A stretch of 64,000 bases of DNA from Kalmusia sp. IMI 367209 (taxonomy: Eukaryota > Ascomycota > Dothideomycetes > Pleosporales > Didymosphaeriaceae), in the NCBI GenBank assembly GCA_027946365.1, contig JAPEUQ010000005.1:1426001-1490000 (forward strand), written 5' to 3'. Positions within the stretch are counted from its first letter, which is position 1, and every line of letters begins with the position of its first letter. The notes under the pieces were generated by a model. The model worked only from the letters and a program-made list of their open reading frames with translations, searched no databases and was not told the DNA's origin. This document shows positions 10,954-22,700 of this stretch, piece after piece. The translations under genes and the position numbers were made by a program.

Positions 10954-11804
10954 ATGTCCTTTCATTCACACCCATCGCAGGGTGGCCCCGCAGGAGCCCA
11001 ACCAAATATAAACATGAGCTTCAATCAGATGCTACAGCGGTCACTTCAGGAACAGGGGCAGCAAGAAGCTCCCGCTGAAGCTCCAGGCCAGCCCCCACAA
11101 GCCACTGGTACGGTCTGACCTCTCTGGACAACGCTACAAGACGCAATGTTGACGCGTACAGCAGGCTACGGAGGGGTATACAATGCTACGCCTCCACCGC
11201 AGCAGCTCCCATCAAATGCCCTAGGAGGGGCCCGAGTGCCGTCCGCCCAGCCCGTACTCCCAGTAGATCTCCCGCCGCAAGCCTTCTTGACATCGTCGAT
11301 GCTCTTGGACATGGTCGATAGTATGCGCATCTACATCAATCGTGTGTCATGATGAACTGACACTAGGCAGAGAAGGTAGATGTGTTACTCCGAGATGAGA
11401 AAGAGTACATAGGCATACTGCGTTCATACGACCAGTTCGGTATGTTAGCAATGTCATGCGTTATACTGATACTGACGGAAGCAGCAAATCTCGTCCTTAC
11501 AGAATGCTCCGAGCGGATAGCAGCTCGTAACCCCGAAGCGACATCCGACTCTCCAGCCCCTAAATGGTTAATATGCGACGTCAAACTTCCCGGCCTCATG
11601 ACAATACGTGGTGAAAATGTTACCATTTGTGCGACCGTCGACCTCGACCGGGAAGATGAACCTAAAGGCGTTAAGTTCGCCCCCGAGAAAGAAGTGAGGG
11701 AACTGGCTCTAGCTCAAAGAAATGAGAAGAAGGAAGCGGATTCTCGCAAAGCGAAGGCGCTCAAAGCGGCAGGCATTGAACCCGGCTTTGGCATGGCAGC
11801 ATAG
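10954..11804 (+). CDS. LSM1: Sm-like protein LSm1, mRNA decapping activator
   Basis: Four exons, 10954-11107, 11162-11320, 11371-11439 and 11485-11804, join in matching phases across introns of 54, 50 and 45 bases to give 233 aa. The start has a good context (accATGt). A Gln/Pro/Ala-rich N-terminal tail of about 85 residues precedes the Sm fold. Sm1 reads SSMLLDMVDKKVDVLLRD, then EYIGILRSYDQFANLVLTEC. Sm2 is represented by GLMTIRGENVTICATVDL, with the RGENV RNA-binding turn. A charged LSm1-specific tail follows. LSm1 is the subunit that distinguishes the cytoplasmic LSm1-7 ring, which binds 3' ends of oligoadenylated mRNA and stimulates decapping in P-bodies, from the nuclear LSm2-8 ring. The Gln-rich N-terminus is longer than in yeast Lsm1. 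Confidence 0.93.
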
Positions 11805-13432
11805 AAGACGCGAAACGACCAGTAAAATATACGAATCAATGATATGGAAAATGGGTAATGGCCAACTTCTATACGATTTGAGTTCTCAATTATACCAGGA
11901 CATCAGTGTCCACATTGTATGCTGATGCGTCATCTCTTTCATCGGCGTTTAGAAGTTGTACAACTGTAGAATGTTCGGGTGATCAGATTTGCCTCGAGTA
12001 AATTCATCGCGTTGCATCAGGACGGCCAAGTGTCTGGAAATTTGTGACTAGGCACGGGGAATGCTTACACGTTAGCCGATTTCGGATTCACAAATGCTAA
12101 ATACGATGGACCCCTTGCGCTCCTGGTACGTTGTCGTACCAATTCCACTGCGGCGTGTGTCACCAACTAGGGACAGCTTATTGTTGTTCTACAGCACTGA
12201 ATGCGGCGTCTTCACTCGATGTTGAGATCTGAAAAGTCATGCCTGTAACCAACGTGTTTATCCGTGTGAACCCCTGATACGCAAGGTCCTCATAGGAACA
12301 TCCAGAGACAGTATGCTCTTCCATGTCTGGCAAGGTAAACGATGGCAACAACCCAAGCAGATCTATTAGAAGAAGTCTGTCTATGGTAGAAATGACTCGA
12401 GTCTGGCAGGGATCATGTGTTGGAGCAGTGGTGGTAAAGTTTGGTACCGGCGGGGATGATGGCAGGAGCTAACCGCCTAGCTTCCGCGTGTTGACTGTCT
12501 TATCTCAACCTCTCTACGCTCACAAAGAATTCGATGATCCAGTGCAGTTTTCGACGATACTCCGCATATGATCAATCGTCCACCCCTTCGTCGTGGCGGC
12601 TTCTTCTGGTAACGTGCGGTCCCACAGCGGCTTCATAGACATGAATAGTGCGGCCTTCCTTGTCTAGCACTGTGCCCCACAAAAACGTTCCGGGATGCTC
12701 ACTGCAACATCGTGCCTCCAACTCTTGAAGCCTACTACTTGAGAACTACAGTGCAGAGCTGATCAATCCGCCGGAAAGGATGCACAGTAGGGAGCTGCGG
12801 TAGAACGAGAGGTTGTATGATATTGGTTCAGCATGCGGTGGTCTTTTGGACTATTTGCTCAAGGGTGAGTTTAATACTGGGAAATGTCAGAGAATAACTG
12901 TCGCTCTTGATAGGTATAAAACGATCATCACCCTGAAAAAGAATTACGGGCTTCGTACATTGATGAACACCATCCAAAGTGCAGAAAGAAAGAGGGTGGC
13001 AAAGCTAACATGGAAAATGACAGGGTGAAAGATTATAGGATGTCTACCAATGTTGGATCACAGCCACCACAGACACGTACCAGGGCCTTTGTGCCACAAC
13101 CAACCCGACGCTCTATTGGTGTAACCGAACCGCAGTATAAGTTCCGACTCTTGGAGTCGCCGTTTCCACACCGCTCTCACGAGCGCAGAGACTTTCCTTC
13201 CGCTCGTGCTTTGCAGCAGCTTCTTTCTAGGGTACGATGGAATCGGATGGATCGTTCGTATCGAATCCCGCGTGTCTCTTCGCAGCAAATTTGGAGCCCG
13301 TATCGACGTCCTATCTCTTATCGTACGGACACACGCGTGCCCAGCGCGGAGCTGGTGCCTCTCCGTTCGAGCTGCGATTTCAAGCGAAGACGTGACGGGT
13401 GTCCTCCCGTACTTCTTCTATCTCTCGTTCGT
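11805..13432. other. Sparse intergenic region with a coding-like remnant
   Basis: This 1.6 kb follows LSM1. Most of it shows no coherent coding. On the minus strand at 12520-12750 two overlapping frames each look protein-like over about 40 codons (described separately). A plus-strand frame over 13010-13570 is antisense to the end of the next gene and I reject it. Confidence 0.4.
12520..12750 (-). pseudogene. Possible decayed coding fragment
   Basis: On the minus strand one frame ending near 12583 reads ...CSEHPGTFLWGTVLDKEG and continues to RRSRHDEGVDD-stop. The neighbouring frame, from an ATG at 12642 to a stop at 12520, reads MSMKPLWDRTLPEEA, TTKGWTIDHMRSIVENC and so on. Both have the residue composition of globular protein and overlap by about 60 bases, as expected if one ancestral frame suffered a frameshift. 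There is no start codon for the first part and a stop lies just upstream. I cannot name the family. It may also be chance. Confidence 0.22.
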
Positions 13433-14022
13433 CTACACATCTCGGATTGGATCGTATGGTCGTGTCTCGTTTGTCGAAGAGTCGGCTGGCTGGGGACTTT
13501 GCGAATGCTGCGCGCTACCCTCGGATTGGGTTTGAGTTTGGGATCCGGTATTCGACCCTCCCATCCCTGAAATCATGCTACCTTCGGCTAAGCGTTCAAT
13601 ATAATTAGCTAAGTTCGGCTGCATGCGCATAAATGCAAGCGACAGCTCAACACATATAAAGGCGGGCATACGCACGACGTACCGTATTTTCGCTGGATGT
13701 CCCTCAAGAGTTGCGAAACTCGCCACTTCAATATGATCATCTCCACCGGCGGTATACCCTCTGCACTTAATCGACTGTTGATGCGCTGCAGCATCAAATC
13801 TTTTTCGTTTGCGGGGATAAGGATCCATCTTGTCCAGTCTGGATGCGCTTCGGAGAGCTGCTTGGCTTCATCCTTGGTTATGAACTTGCGCCGGTCAGCG
13901 TCGCCACACGACTTTCTAAAAGCTCGACAACTCACATAAAATCGATCCCACTGCTCTTTGGAATGCCCAGCAGCAGCACGAGCTTCGTTCACCGTTGCGT
14001 TTATCCGAATACTCATCTTCAA
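13433..14022 (-). CDS. Unrecognised protein, three exons
   Basis: Exons 14022-13936, 13884-13672 and 13618-13433 join in phase 0 across introns of 51 and 53 bases to give 161 aa. Donors are gtgagt and gtatgc; acceptors are gcgcaag and gcatgcag. The first intron has no stop codon and could be read through, but its donor is strong. The N-terminal part (MSIRINATVNEARAAAGHS) leads into a charged helical body with HPDWTRWILIPANEKD and IILKWRVSQLLRDIQRKYG. The last 45 residues are a disordered Gly/Ser/Gln/Thr-rich tail ending in RPYDPIRDV. There is no signal peptide or membrane segment. I do not recognise the family. An ATG two codons downstream (14016) is an equally good start. Confidence 0.6.
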
Positions 14023-17000
14023 CTAGACGAAGCTGACCTCCGCACCGGCTCTGGGAGAAAGAACGACCAGGCTCTGGAATTATGGGGCGCGTGAGGTTTT
14101 AGGGCACAGCGGTCCTCCCCGCTTCCGCCTAAGCTCTTGGCAAAATCATTTTCTTTTTGCTGAGGCTGAGGTGAGTGACACTGACGCTGCTCGGGCCTCG
14201 AAGGAATCGGAATCGGCGGTGGCTGAAGAGTGTTCGTGCGCTACAGCTAAGGACACGATTGGTAGGGGCCCCATGGAGGGAACTCTACTAGGCTCTCTCG
14301 TTTATTGTTTGTCGAATTCCTCATGCGAGATGATCTCGTTCGTATCATGCTGATTTGATAGTGAACAGTTCACCGGACTAGCTCAGCTTTCGGCACTGAA
14401 AAGGAGATGCCGTGCCACATGTTTGAGCCGCCAGCACGGACATCGGACGCCATCGGCGTTATCCTAAGAAATCTCAGAGATGCTTTTTTTCGATGCCTTT
14501 TCGATATCCTCCTGGTGGCACAAATAATCCCGTAATTGACAACCCTTTCACTAGTTGGTAGCTACGATCAGCACCATGCAGGAACTTTTGGCTTGGAAAC
14601 AGATGTCCAGGCCGCCTACAGACACGAGATAGGATTCATAATGCAGATGAGATTACTAGCCCCTACCCATCCTCAATTATGGTCATGGGTTAGCCTGCTT
14701 TGGCCATCAAAACGCTATGGCGTCGATCAGCCGTCTTACGCGGTCTGGCGAGCAGTAATCCTTTCCCTCATTTCCGCGTCCATCCGGCTACGGCCACGGG
14801 CCGACCCAACGCTCGCGGCATGGACAGCGTACCGATCTCGCGGGCTGGGACCACGATCTGACAGGAGAACGTTACGCAAACCTTACTTTTCTTGGAGCTG
14901 TCTCAATGCAACTTCTGTTTTGGCTCACGCGCCTCCCATTTTAAACCTTTCAGTTCATTTCAGAACCAACTCTTGGATCTATTGCCTACCTGAAGGGTAC
15001 AGGTGTGCATCTACACAATTTACGACTCAGCGTATGCCATAGCATGATCTCGGGCGTTAGGAGTCTGTTGCCTTCCAATGCATCAAACGCCTGATAAGAA
15101 TAAAGTTTCGTTCGCTTCCCGATTAGAAACATACGAACTCCCTACTAATGATATGCCTATCCCTAATGCTCAAAGACTTCAAAGGGTACGGCGATCAATG
15201 CCGTGGTAGACGATTTTGGAGACATAAGGTTAACGCCACTTTGTACGCCCATCTCCGCCACGCCGTGGGAGTCTGTGTGATGGGGCAAAGACTAAAATCG
15301 GCTTGCCATCTCGCGGGTCCTAAAAAAGCTCAGCACATGCGAGATGAAGGTTGCACAGCAGCTTCATGATGCGCCATTTGCGCAAGAGGCTTATCGCACA
15401 ATCAGGCGTGGCGGTAGCGCGACAGCCTGGTTTGGCGGTTTGCACCGGCATTGCTTCTGGAAGGTCTCGTCTTCTGATGTCTTCGTGGTACCATTAGAAG
15501 TATTGAGGCGATTCGTTATAACGCGGCCCCTAGAGGAGAGCGGCACGCGTGCCAGAAGAGGGCAGGTGCAGCTGAGTTGCCTCGCCTTGCCTCCCTTGCG
15601 TCGCATTCACGGGCACCACCTCATGCTCACACTATGCTAACAATAGGAGCACATGGTCAATAGCGCGATGCCGGTAGTCCCAGCCAGGCAGCTAGATGAT
15701 GAGAAAAGTCGGGAAGTCATGGATTTGCTACACAGCACCTGTAGGTGGGTCGCGAGGAATGGCGTGGTCAAAGCGTGCGTTCTGTACGCCTCTAGGCACG
15801 AGCATCTCGAATGGGGCAGTATGTCGTAAGCACGCGGTTTCCCTGTGGTTACACCGAGCTCCGTTGGGATCGATGCGCATGATGGGATCAAGGGAAGGGG
15901 AAGTAGATGTGTATTTGGGGGCGTACGAGGCGGTGATAGGATAGGTAAGATAGTGGATATGTTGTGTCTCCCTTTTCGGCCGCCTCCTTTATGCGCAATC
16001 ATAAACCTTCACAAAAAGCAAAGGATCAAAACGCAACGCTGACGGTACATAGGGCACGGGCCGGAGAAGAGCGAGATGGCAAGAAAACTCCTGCCATTTT
16101 GTTTTTCCCCTATGTCCATTCTCGAGCATGTTTCAAGCCGCGCTCCTTAGACTACCAGTGAGGTCTCAGTCTGCAGGAACCCGCAATTCTCCGCTGCACA
16201 TGCATCTTTTTCGCCCATTGGGGTTTCTATCGGTGAGCTTACAGGACTTTCCACACTTGGATATGCTCTATATTGTTGGGGAAGACCTTCCGATTCCATC
16301 AGCATCTGCATATACCACTGCGATACACACTTGAAGCTCGCGACACCGGAACGCTTTGACCGACCCCCCTCAATAGGTTGTCAGTTCTACAACATCATGA
16401 CCGGTCGGTAATAGTGCGGATTTAAGAGCTGTGTAGCATGGTGACAGGAACGTCCGGCTCAGTTATTCGCACGACAGCTTAGATGACATTTGGAACTGGG
16501 TCCCGGATGGCCTGGAAGGCGGTGAAGCGGGAATCCGCAGCGGACTGCGTATACTTGGGTGAACAGACCTAGAACTTCCCTGCGAAGGCGAACTTACCCT
16601 TGACTCAACTCTGACATGCTGCATCTACAAGCCAATGATCGCTACTCTGGGAATGGTGATCTTGCATGACTCCTTCAATGTAGTTCTTCTAATGCCTGCT
16701 CGGTTTCTTCGATGCGTCCGCGACGGCGAATTTCTTCACCGGGGAAATTCCCGAGTGGATAGGCAGTATAAGCAGGAAGTAGGTCTACGTCATGAGATAC
16801 GCGTCTTTGATCAGACGTAGCTTGCATTACCAATACCAGTCGTAGTTGAGGTATGTTCGCTCTATTTTCCACACCGAGACTATATCATCTAGGCGTTGAT
16901 CTCCATACCGGTACCGTTTGTTGCCGAGAAACACTACATATCGCGATCATTGTCCGCACTCCGCTGCCTTAGATTTACGCGAAACAACAATAAAGGCTAG

Positions 17001-18274
17001 ATGCCTACCTTTGTATTATAAATTCAAGGACAACACGCTGTACAAAGTAGCAGATGTACCGTCTGAGCCATTAACATCACACGAACTATTCTCCTACTAA
17101 TACAGCATGGTTGTTTGCACAGAGCGCACAAAACTTGTAGACTCCTGGCGACATTGGACATAAGAACTGTACAGAAGTTAGTAACGTCGTTCGCAACATG
17201 CTGCCCTGTCTGCGCCTACATAATCAGGACATAGAACAGGAAGAACTGTATGGTATCGAAGCGAGATACTAAAGCCAACTTTCCAAAGTATTGAAGATTC
17301 AACCCATCGTTCCTACTTTGATCCACATTCACGCTGTGGTCGATCCTTACGGTCCCATAGGTATTACTACCTCGATACAAACTCCATGCTTAGACTGTGC
17401 CTTGGTGGTCTCAAGTCCACTGCCGTATGGCTGGATCCGCACCGAATCAAGTTCCCTTCCACCCAGCGATCTTCGCCTTTCCACATGTATTCCTCCTCAA
17501 CCACGAACTCGCCCGCTCATGCGCTTCACTCCGGTTTCGGGACCTGACCGTCAGGAAGGCATTTTTAGCCTTCCGTGCTCATTCGCCGGTGGCATGCCCT
17601 TTCACTGAGCGTGTGCCGTGGCGTACTTGGCGCATGTGGCGTGCTCAAAGTGGGGATTGATTGCCTGTTAGCTATTACACGGTCTCTCATTCGTTTTTTT
17701 GCTGGACTCGTGGCTTAGTGCCTGGGGGAGCTGGTCGCCTTGACGGTGTGAGGCCGCCGAACGGTTGGCATTGGGCCTGGCTGTTTGCAGTGTGATTTGC
17801 TGTTCGCCGCGGCCTGAAGCGGCTGAGTTCTGCGTCAAATGTTGCGGTGGAAGCTCGTTTTGGGGGCATGGCTGGGGCTAGCTGATGCTGCTTGGTCAGG
17901 TTGTTGCTTTTTTTGGGAAGAGCGATCGAGAGGGTGAGCATACTCTTCTGGGCTTTGAAATATACATCAAGTTTTGCCTTGAGGACTGAAATGATGTGGG
18001 TTGGGAGATAATGTGTATATCATGCTTGATGGTTTCGTTTCGTCATTGATATAGAATACATGGTATATAATTTACTGGCCTTAATCTTCTGGGTGCTTAC
18101 CATCTTGACGTTGATGGTTCGTTGACCCCAGGCTGTGGTGAGCAGCGAATTGGCGGTAAAACTCAAGGTCGCCATGCGATCCGAGTAACGAAGTGTCCGT
18201 CAATCCAAACATAGAACGAAAGATTACGGTTCAATTATTCATACAACCCACTCACGTCACCTCCAGCCAACCTC
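14023..18274. other. Gene-poor 4.2 kb stretch
   Basis: No frame here carries a recognisable domain or a phase-consistent exon series. The longest plus-strand frame (14536-15042, 168 codons) is rich in Trp, Arg and Ser and looks random. A minus-strand frame at 17687-17941 (84 codons, with MPPKRASTATFDAELSRFR and a Pro-rich tail) is the only one with somewhat protein-like composition; it sits alone and I do not call it. No transposon ends, long repeats or tRNA were seen. Confidence 0.4.
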
Positions 18275-19263
18275 TCAACCCTCAGCATAATCCAAGCTCC
18301 CCTTCCCCACCGTTGACGGTATCGCATCTGGGCCCTTCTGCTGCTTCAACTTCTCCTCAAACTTTGCAAACTCCTTCATCGCAATTTCTTCCTCTTCATC
18401 CATAATCTGCTGTACCCCCTTGACCTCCTCAATGTAATGCATTAGCATGCTCTCAATCCCATTCTTTAGCGTCACAGTACTCGAATCACACGTCCGGCAC
18501 GCGCCCCTCAGCTTCAACAGCACCTGCCCTTCCTGAAACCCGCGGAACTCGATGTCGCCGCCGTCCTCCTGGATGGCGGGCCGGATGCGCGTTTCAAGGA
18601 GCTCCTTGATCATGCCGACGACCTCGTCGTCGTTTTCATCGTAGGCGAGGGAGTCGACTTCGGTGCCGTCCTGGCCGCTCTCGCCAGCGCGGTCCTCGAC
18701 CGTGTTCACGGTGGGTTCGCCGCGCATCATGGTCTCGTTGATGATGGCGAAGGCTTCGGGCTTGACGTGCGCCCAGGGCGTGGCGCTGTCCTTGGTCACG
18801 GTGATGTAGTCCACGCCGAAGAAGACGGAAGTAACGCCATCGATGTTGAGGAGTTGTGCGGCTAGCGGGGAGGGATGTGGGGGCGCGAGGGTGGATCGCG
18901 GGGAGAGGTATTCGAGGAAGCTGGAGGAAATGGATTCGGGGAGTACGCGCTGGTTGGGGTTGAACTTAAGGGCCTGTGATGGTCAGTTTTGGTTTGAGTG
19001 GGTGTAGAGGGAGAATATACATCTGGATTGGGAGTTGATTCAGTCTGGATGAACATTGTCCTTTTCTCTTGTCGGGTGCCCGAGGCTGGTGTGTTGCGAC
19101 TCCATTGCTGTATTTTTGGTCTTTGCTGCAGCGGCGACGATGTGATGGGTGATGCTCTTTGGTGTAGAGGACGCGCGACAGCTCTCGGAGCTTGTGGGCG
19201 GAGTAAAGAAGTTGTCCGGACGAGGGCACGCAGGGCAGATCGCGAGATCGTAGGTGTTGCCAT
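18275..19263 (-). CDS. NFU1: NFU1-like mitochondrial iron-sulfur cluster scaffold
   Basis: Exons 19263-19021 and 18973-18275 join in phase 0 across a 47-base intron (18974-19020) to give 313 aa. The start (gccaccATGgca) has an ideal context. Residues 1-70 are rich in Arg, Ser and Ala with no acid, a mitochondrial presequence. Then follows the Nfu_N domain: MFIQTESTPNPD at the exon junction, ALKFNPNQRVLP, and GVTSVFFGVDYITVTKD. The NifU-like C-terminal domain contains RPAIQEDGGDIEFRGF and the cluster-binding Cys-x-x-Cys in GACRTCDSS at about Cys240/Cys243. A charged, Lys/Glu-rich tail ends the protein. NFU1 transfers 4Fe-4S clusters to lipoate synthase, aconitase and respiratory subunits. Length and architecture are normal for fungal orthologs. 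Confidence 0.94.
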
Positions 19264-19788
19264 GGTGGCGTGAGAGTTGGAACTTGAAACAGACTTGCTG
19301 GTAAAGTAGTTATACGACGGCGAAGTTCGGAGCGCCGGCGTTGAAGTTTTGGCCGCAGCGGATGACGTTTCTCGCATTATTCAGCAAGGATGATCGCCAG
19401 TAGGGGCACAGCTCGCTTAGACCTGGTGGTGGAGCTTGACCTCTTCACCTTTAAACACTGGAACGTTGTGTACATCTGTGCTATATGGAGATACTTGTGT
19501 GAATTGGCCTGTCATAATCAGCTGCAAGATGTGTCCAAATTAAATTTACTTGTAACCATCGCCTTCTGGTTCCTCAAAGACGAAGTGGCATGGAGCACTC
19601 AATACAGTCAATGAAACCAGGATAAGATCCGAGGCTTATCGCAAAGGTATAAAATCGTACAACTTATTTTTTTCTAAGTGGATTATGCAAATAGTCGCTT
19701 GTAAATATCTTTACCTACCCAAATAACCATCCATTGAACCTTTTGTCTAGCCGTACCCTAACTTCATTCCGAGTCATGAATTTCATCT
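19264..19788. other. Intergenic between NFU1 and LYS2
   Basis: This stretch is upstream of NFU1 and downstream of LYS2, both on the minus strand. It is AT-rich around 19480-19780. The short frame covering 19264-19377 is the NFU1 leader. Nothing else is seen. Confidence 0.5.
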
Positions 19789-22700
19789 CTATACACCTCT
19801 TCTTCCACCTACCTTGCTCATGCCCTCTTTCATATTGTCCGTCAGCTTCGCCTTCGGCAACTCTAATGATCCCTTGCCCTCCGGTTTCGGCATGAACCTT
19901 AGCTCAACGAGGTAGCTCACATACACGCCGACCGTTTCTTCGGTCACTGCACCTCCCGCACTCCAATCCTGCCCCGTCCACTCAGCATCTTTCGCCAATG
20001 CTTTTGCGGCATTCCGGTCATCGAGCTCAGGGGCCTTCGTATCGCTCGGTAAGTCACCAGTGACAAAGTGGTACAGAGGCAACAGAGCGTGTTCCTCTTT
20101 GTTGCCACTTTGATCCGCGCAGTAGGCTTCCATGTTCTTCTTCCACTCTGCATACGACACTTGTGGAACGTTATATCCATATTTTTCAAGAACACCGACG
20201 AAAGTGTTGATCGTAATGCGCGGATGAGATGTAATCTGCGCAACGCCCGTGGGTGAGACGGGCGGGTTGAGTGACGATGCAACGACAACGCGAGCAACGT
20301 GTGTTACGGGCACCATGTTGATAGTATTCTCAATATCGGGCCGAGAGCGTAGTTGGATGCATCCTTTCAGCAAGCGGACCAGGAAGTCATCTGTGATGGT
20401 AGTGCCCGTCTCAGGGTCACCGGTTACATATCCAGGACGAATGACGCAGCCGTTTAGTCCTTTCAGACCTGCTTGTCGGGTGAGATATTCGGCAGCCCAC
20501 TTGCTTTGGCCGTAGCCAGTCCCAAGGCCCTTGCGTGAACCTTCCATGTCGTCGGATTCGGGTACGCCGGTACCGCCTTCTGCGAGGCTCTTTTCGGAAA
20601 GCTTGACATAGTAGTCTGAATCTAGGACGGAAGTAGAGCTGACCAGACCGAAGTTCTTTGCTTTTCCGACCGCGCAGAGGGACAATGCAGTCATGGTACT
20701 TTCGACATTGGGTGCGCGCAAGCGTGAATAGGGCAGAACCCAATGCACAAGTGCGCCGTTGTGGATGACAACATCAACTGAGTCGGCAAGTTGATTCCAT
20801 GCATCTGCTGCAAGACCGAAGTTCGATGATTCAAGGTTACCAACAAGTGCAGTAATGCGCGATTGCCACGAGGAGTCCCAGATACCGTAGGCTTGACAGG
20901 TCTGTTGAATGCGGCCTATTGCTGCATCCTCGTCTTTGGCTCGAACAAGCACCGTAACGTGGCCAGACCGTGATAAGAGATCGCGGAGAATGTACGCACC
21001 AAGGAACCCAGTAGCGCCTGTGAGGAAGGTGTGGATTTCTTGACCCGGATTCAGAGGCTCTTTAGTCTTGAAGTCACTCAATTGCTTGGCTAGATCCCTC
21101 GCGTCGGCAGAGTAATCTTCGTCTTCGGGCTCATCGTCGATAGCTTCCGCGGTATCCAAGCGAAGACCGATGGGATCCTGCGCTTGGTCGATACTTGATG
21201 AGAAGCCCCTAAGTGTCGGATACTGGAAGATGGTGCTCATAGGGACATCAATGTCTTTCCACTGCTGTCTGATCTTGAAGAAAAGTTGCTGTGCGACAAT
21301 GCTATGTCCTCCAAGGTCGAAAAAGGAATCGCTGCCACTAATGGTCTCGGCAGTAACGCCACGATCGCCGAGGAGGTCGGCCCAGATTCCAGCCATGATC
21401 TTCTCGGTTGGCGTGAGAGCCTTGCCAAGTTGAGAGGGCCTTCTCGCGCCGGCTGCTGCAAGCTGTGCCGGTTCGGGAAATGGAAGGGCTGGTCGATCGA
21501 TCTTACCATTCGGGTTCAGAGGGAATCGAATGAGTGGTACGACTGTGGAAGGGACCGCGTATGCAGGGAGTTTTTTCTTAAGATGCTCTCGCACGTCATC
21601 CCGAAGATATTTGAAACGCTTGAGCAAAGCCACCAAGCTTGTATCTTCGGTCGAGTTCTCTGTAACGCCTCTTTCTTCGAGCCATTGGAACCATCGCTTC
21701 ATCTCGGGCACAATGTAGCCTACTCGGTCAGACCTTTATTTTTTATGCAATTTGTGAGCTAAACTTACTGACGAGGGTTGGTTCTTCGTAAGCGTCACGT
21801 TTGAGTAAAGTGACGTTTTCGCGAACCAACGGATGCGCGGCAAGGTGAGAATCAATCTCTCCAAGTTCAATTCGGAAGCCTCGGATTTTGACTTGATTGT
21901 CAACTCGCCCAGTGCAGTGAACATTGCCATCTGGCCCGTAATGACCCAAGTCACCCGATCGATACAACCTATCCCGCGGCCCCTTCCAGAATTGACGCCA
22001 AGGTTCTGGCGCGCCTTGAGCTTCTACTTTTTTGTTGTCTTTTTCAACCCACTTCTTCGGGTCGACGAACCAATTCTCCACGAACTTGGTAGCGGTGAGC
22101 TCCGGAAGACCTAGGTATTCCTCCGCCAGTCCGCCAGCGCGCACGTAGATTTCGCCACTTTTTCCGGGCTCACATATCTTGTTCTTATCTTCTCGGTCTA
22201 CAACTAGTAGCTGGACGTTATTCATGCCGCGACCCGCTGGGATGACCTCGCCGAGGGTATCTAGGAATTCTGGGGCCTCATTTGCGCTGGGTAACTCATA
22301 GTAGCTCACAGCTCTTTGGGTCTCCGTGGTTCCGTACATGTTCACGATGCGGACATTGGGAGCGAGATTTTGTAGCCTTCTGCAATCCCTCCTAATCAAA
22401 AGATCACCAACGAAGAAGGAATGGTGCAGGCTCGGAAATATAGCTGAAGCACCTCCTACCAAAATCTGGCCCATGGCCGGGGTCAGATGGCTCACTGTAG
22501 CCCCGTATTTGCGCATCCACTCGGCAAGCTTCTCGTGCTGAATGTCTTCTTTGCTGGGCACCAGCAATTGTGCGCCCAAGAACAAAGGTGTGAAGATGTC
22601 CCGTTGAATCGGATCGTGCGCGATACCCGACAACATGGTGAACTTGTCGTTCTCCGAGAGCCCAAATGTTTTAGCCATCCATGGGAAGTAGTGAGTCAGG

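Noticed and set aside
13010..13570. Plus-strand 186-codon frame
   Set aside because: It overlaps the last exon of the better-supported minus-strand three-exon gene only at its end, but is rich in Arg/Ser/Cys without any motif or splice continuation.
14536..15042. Plus-strand 168-codon frame
   Set aside because: Random-looking composition, no domain, no phase-compatible neighbours.
18966..19273. Frames overlapping NFU1 exon 1 on both strands
   Set aside because: Shadow frames of the NFU1 presequence region; the NFU1 splice model explains the locus.
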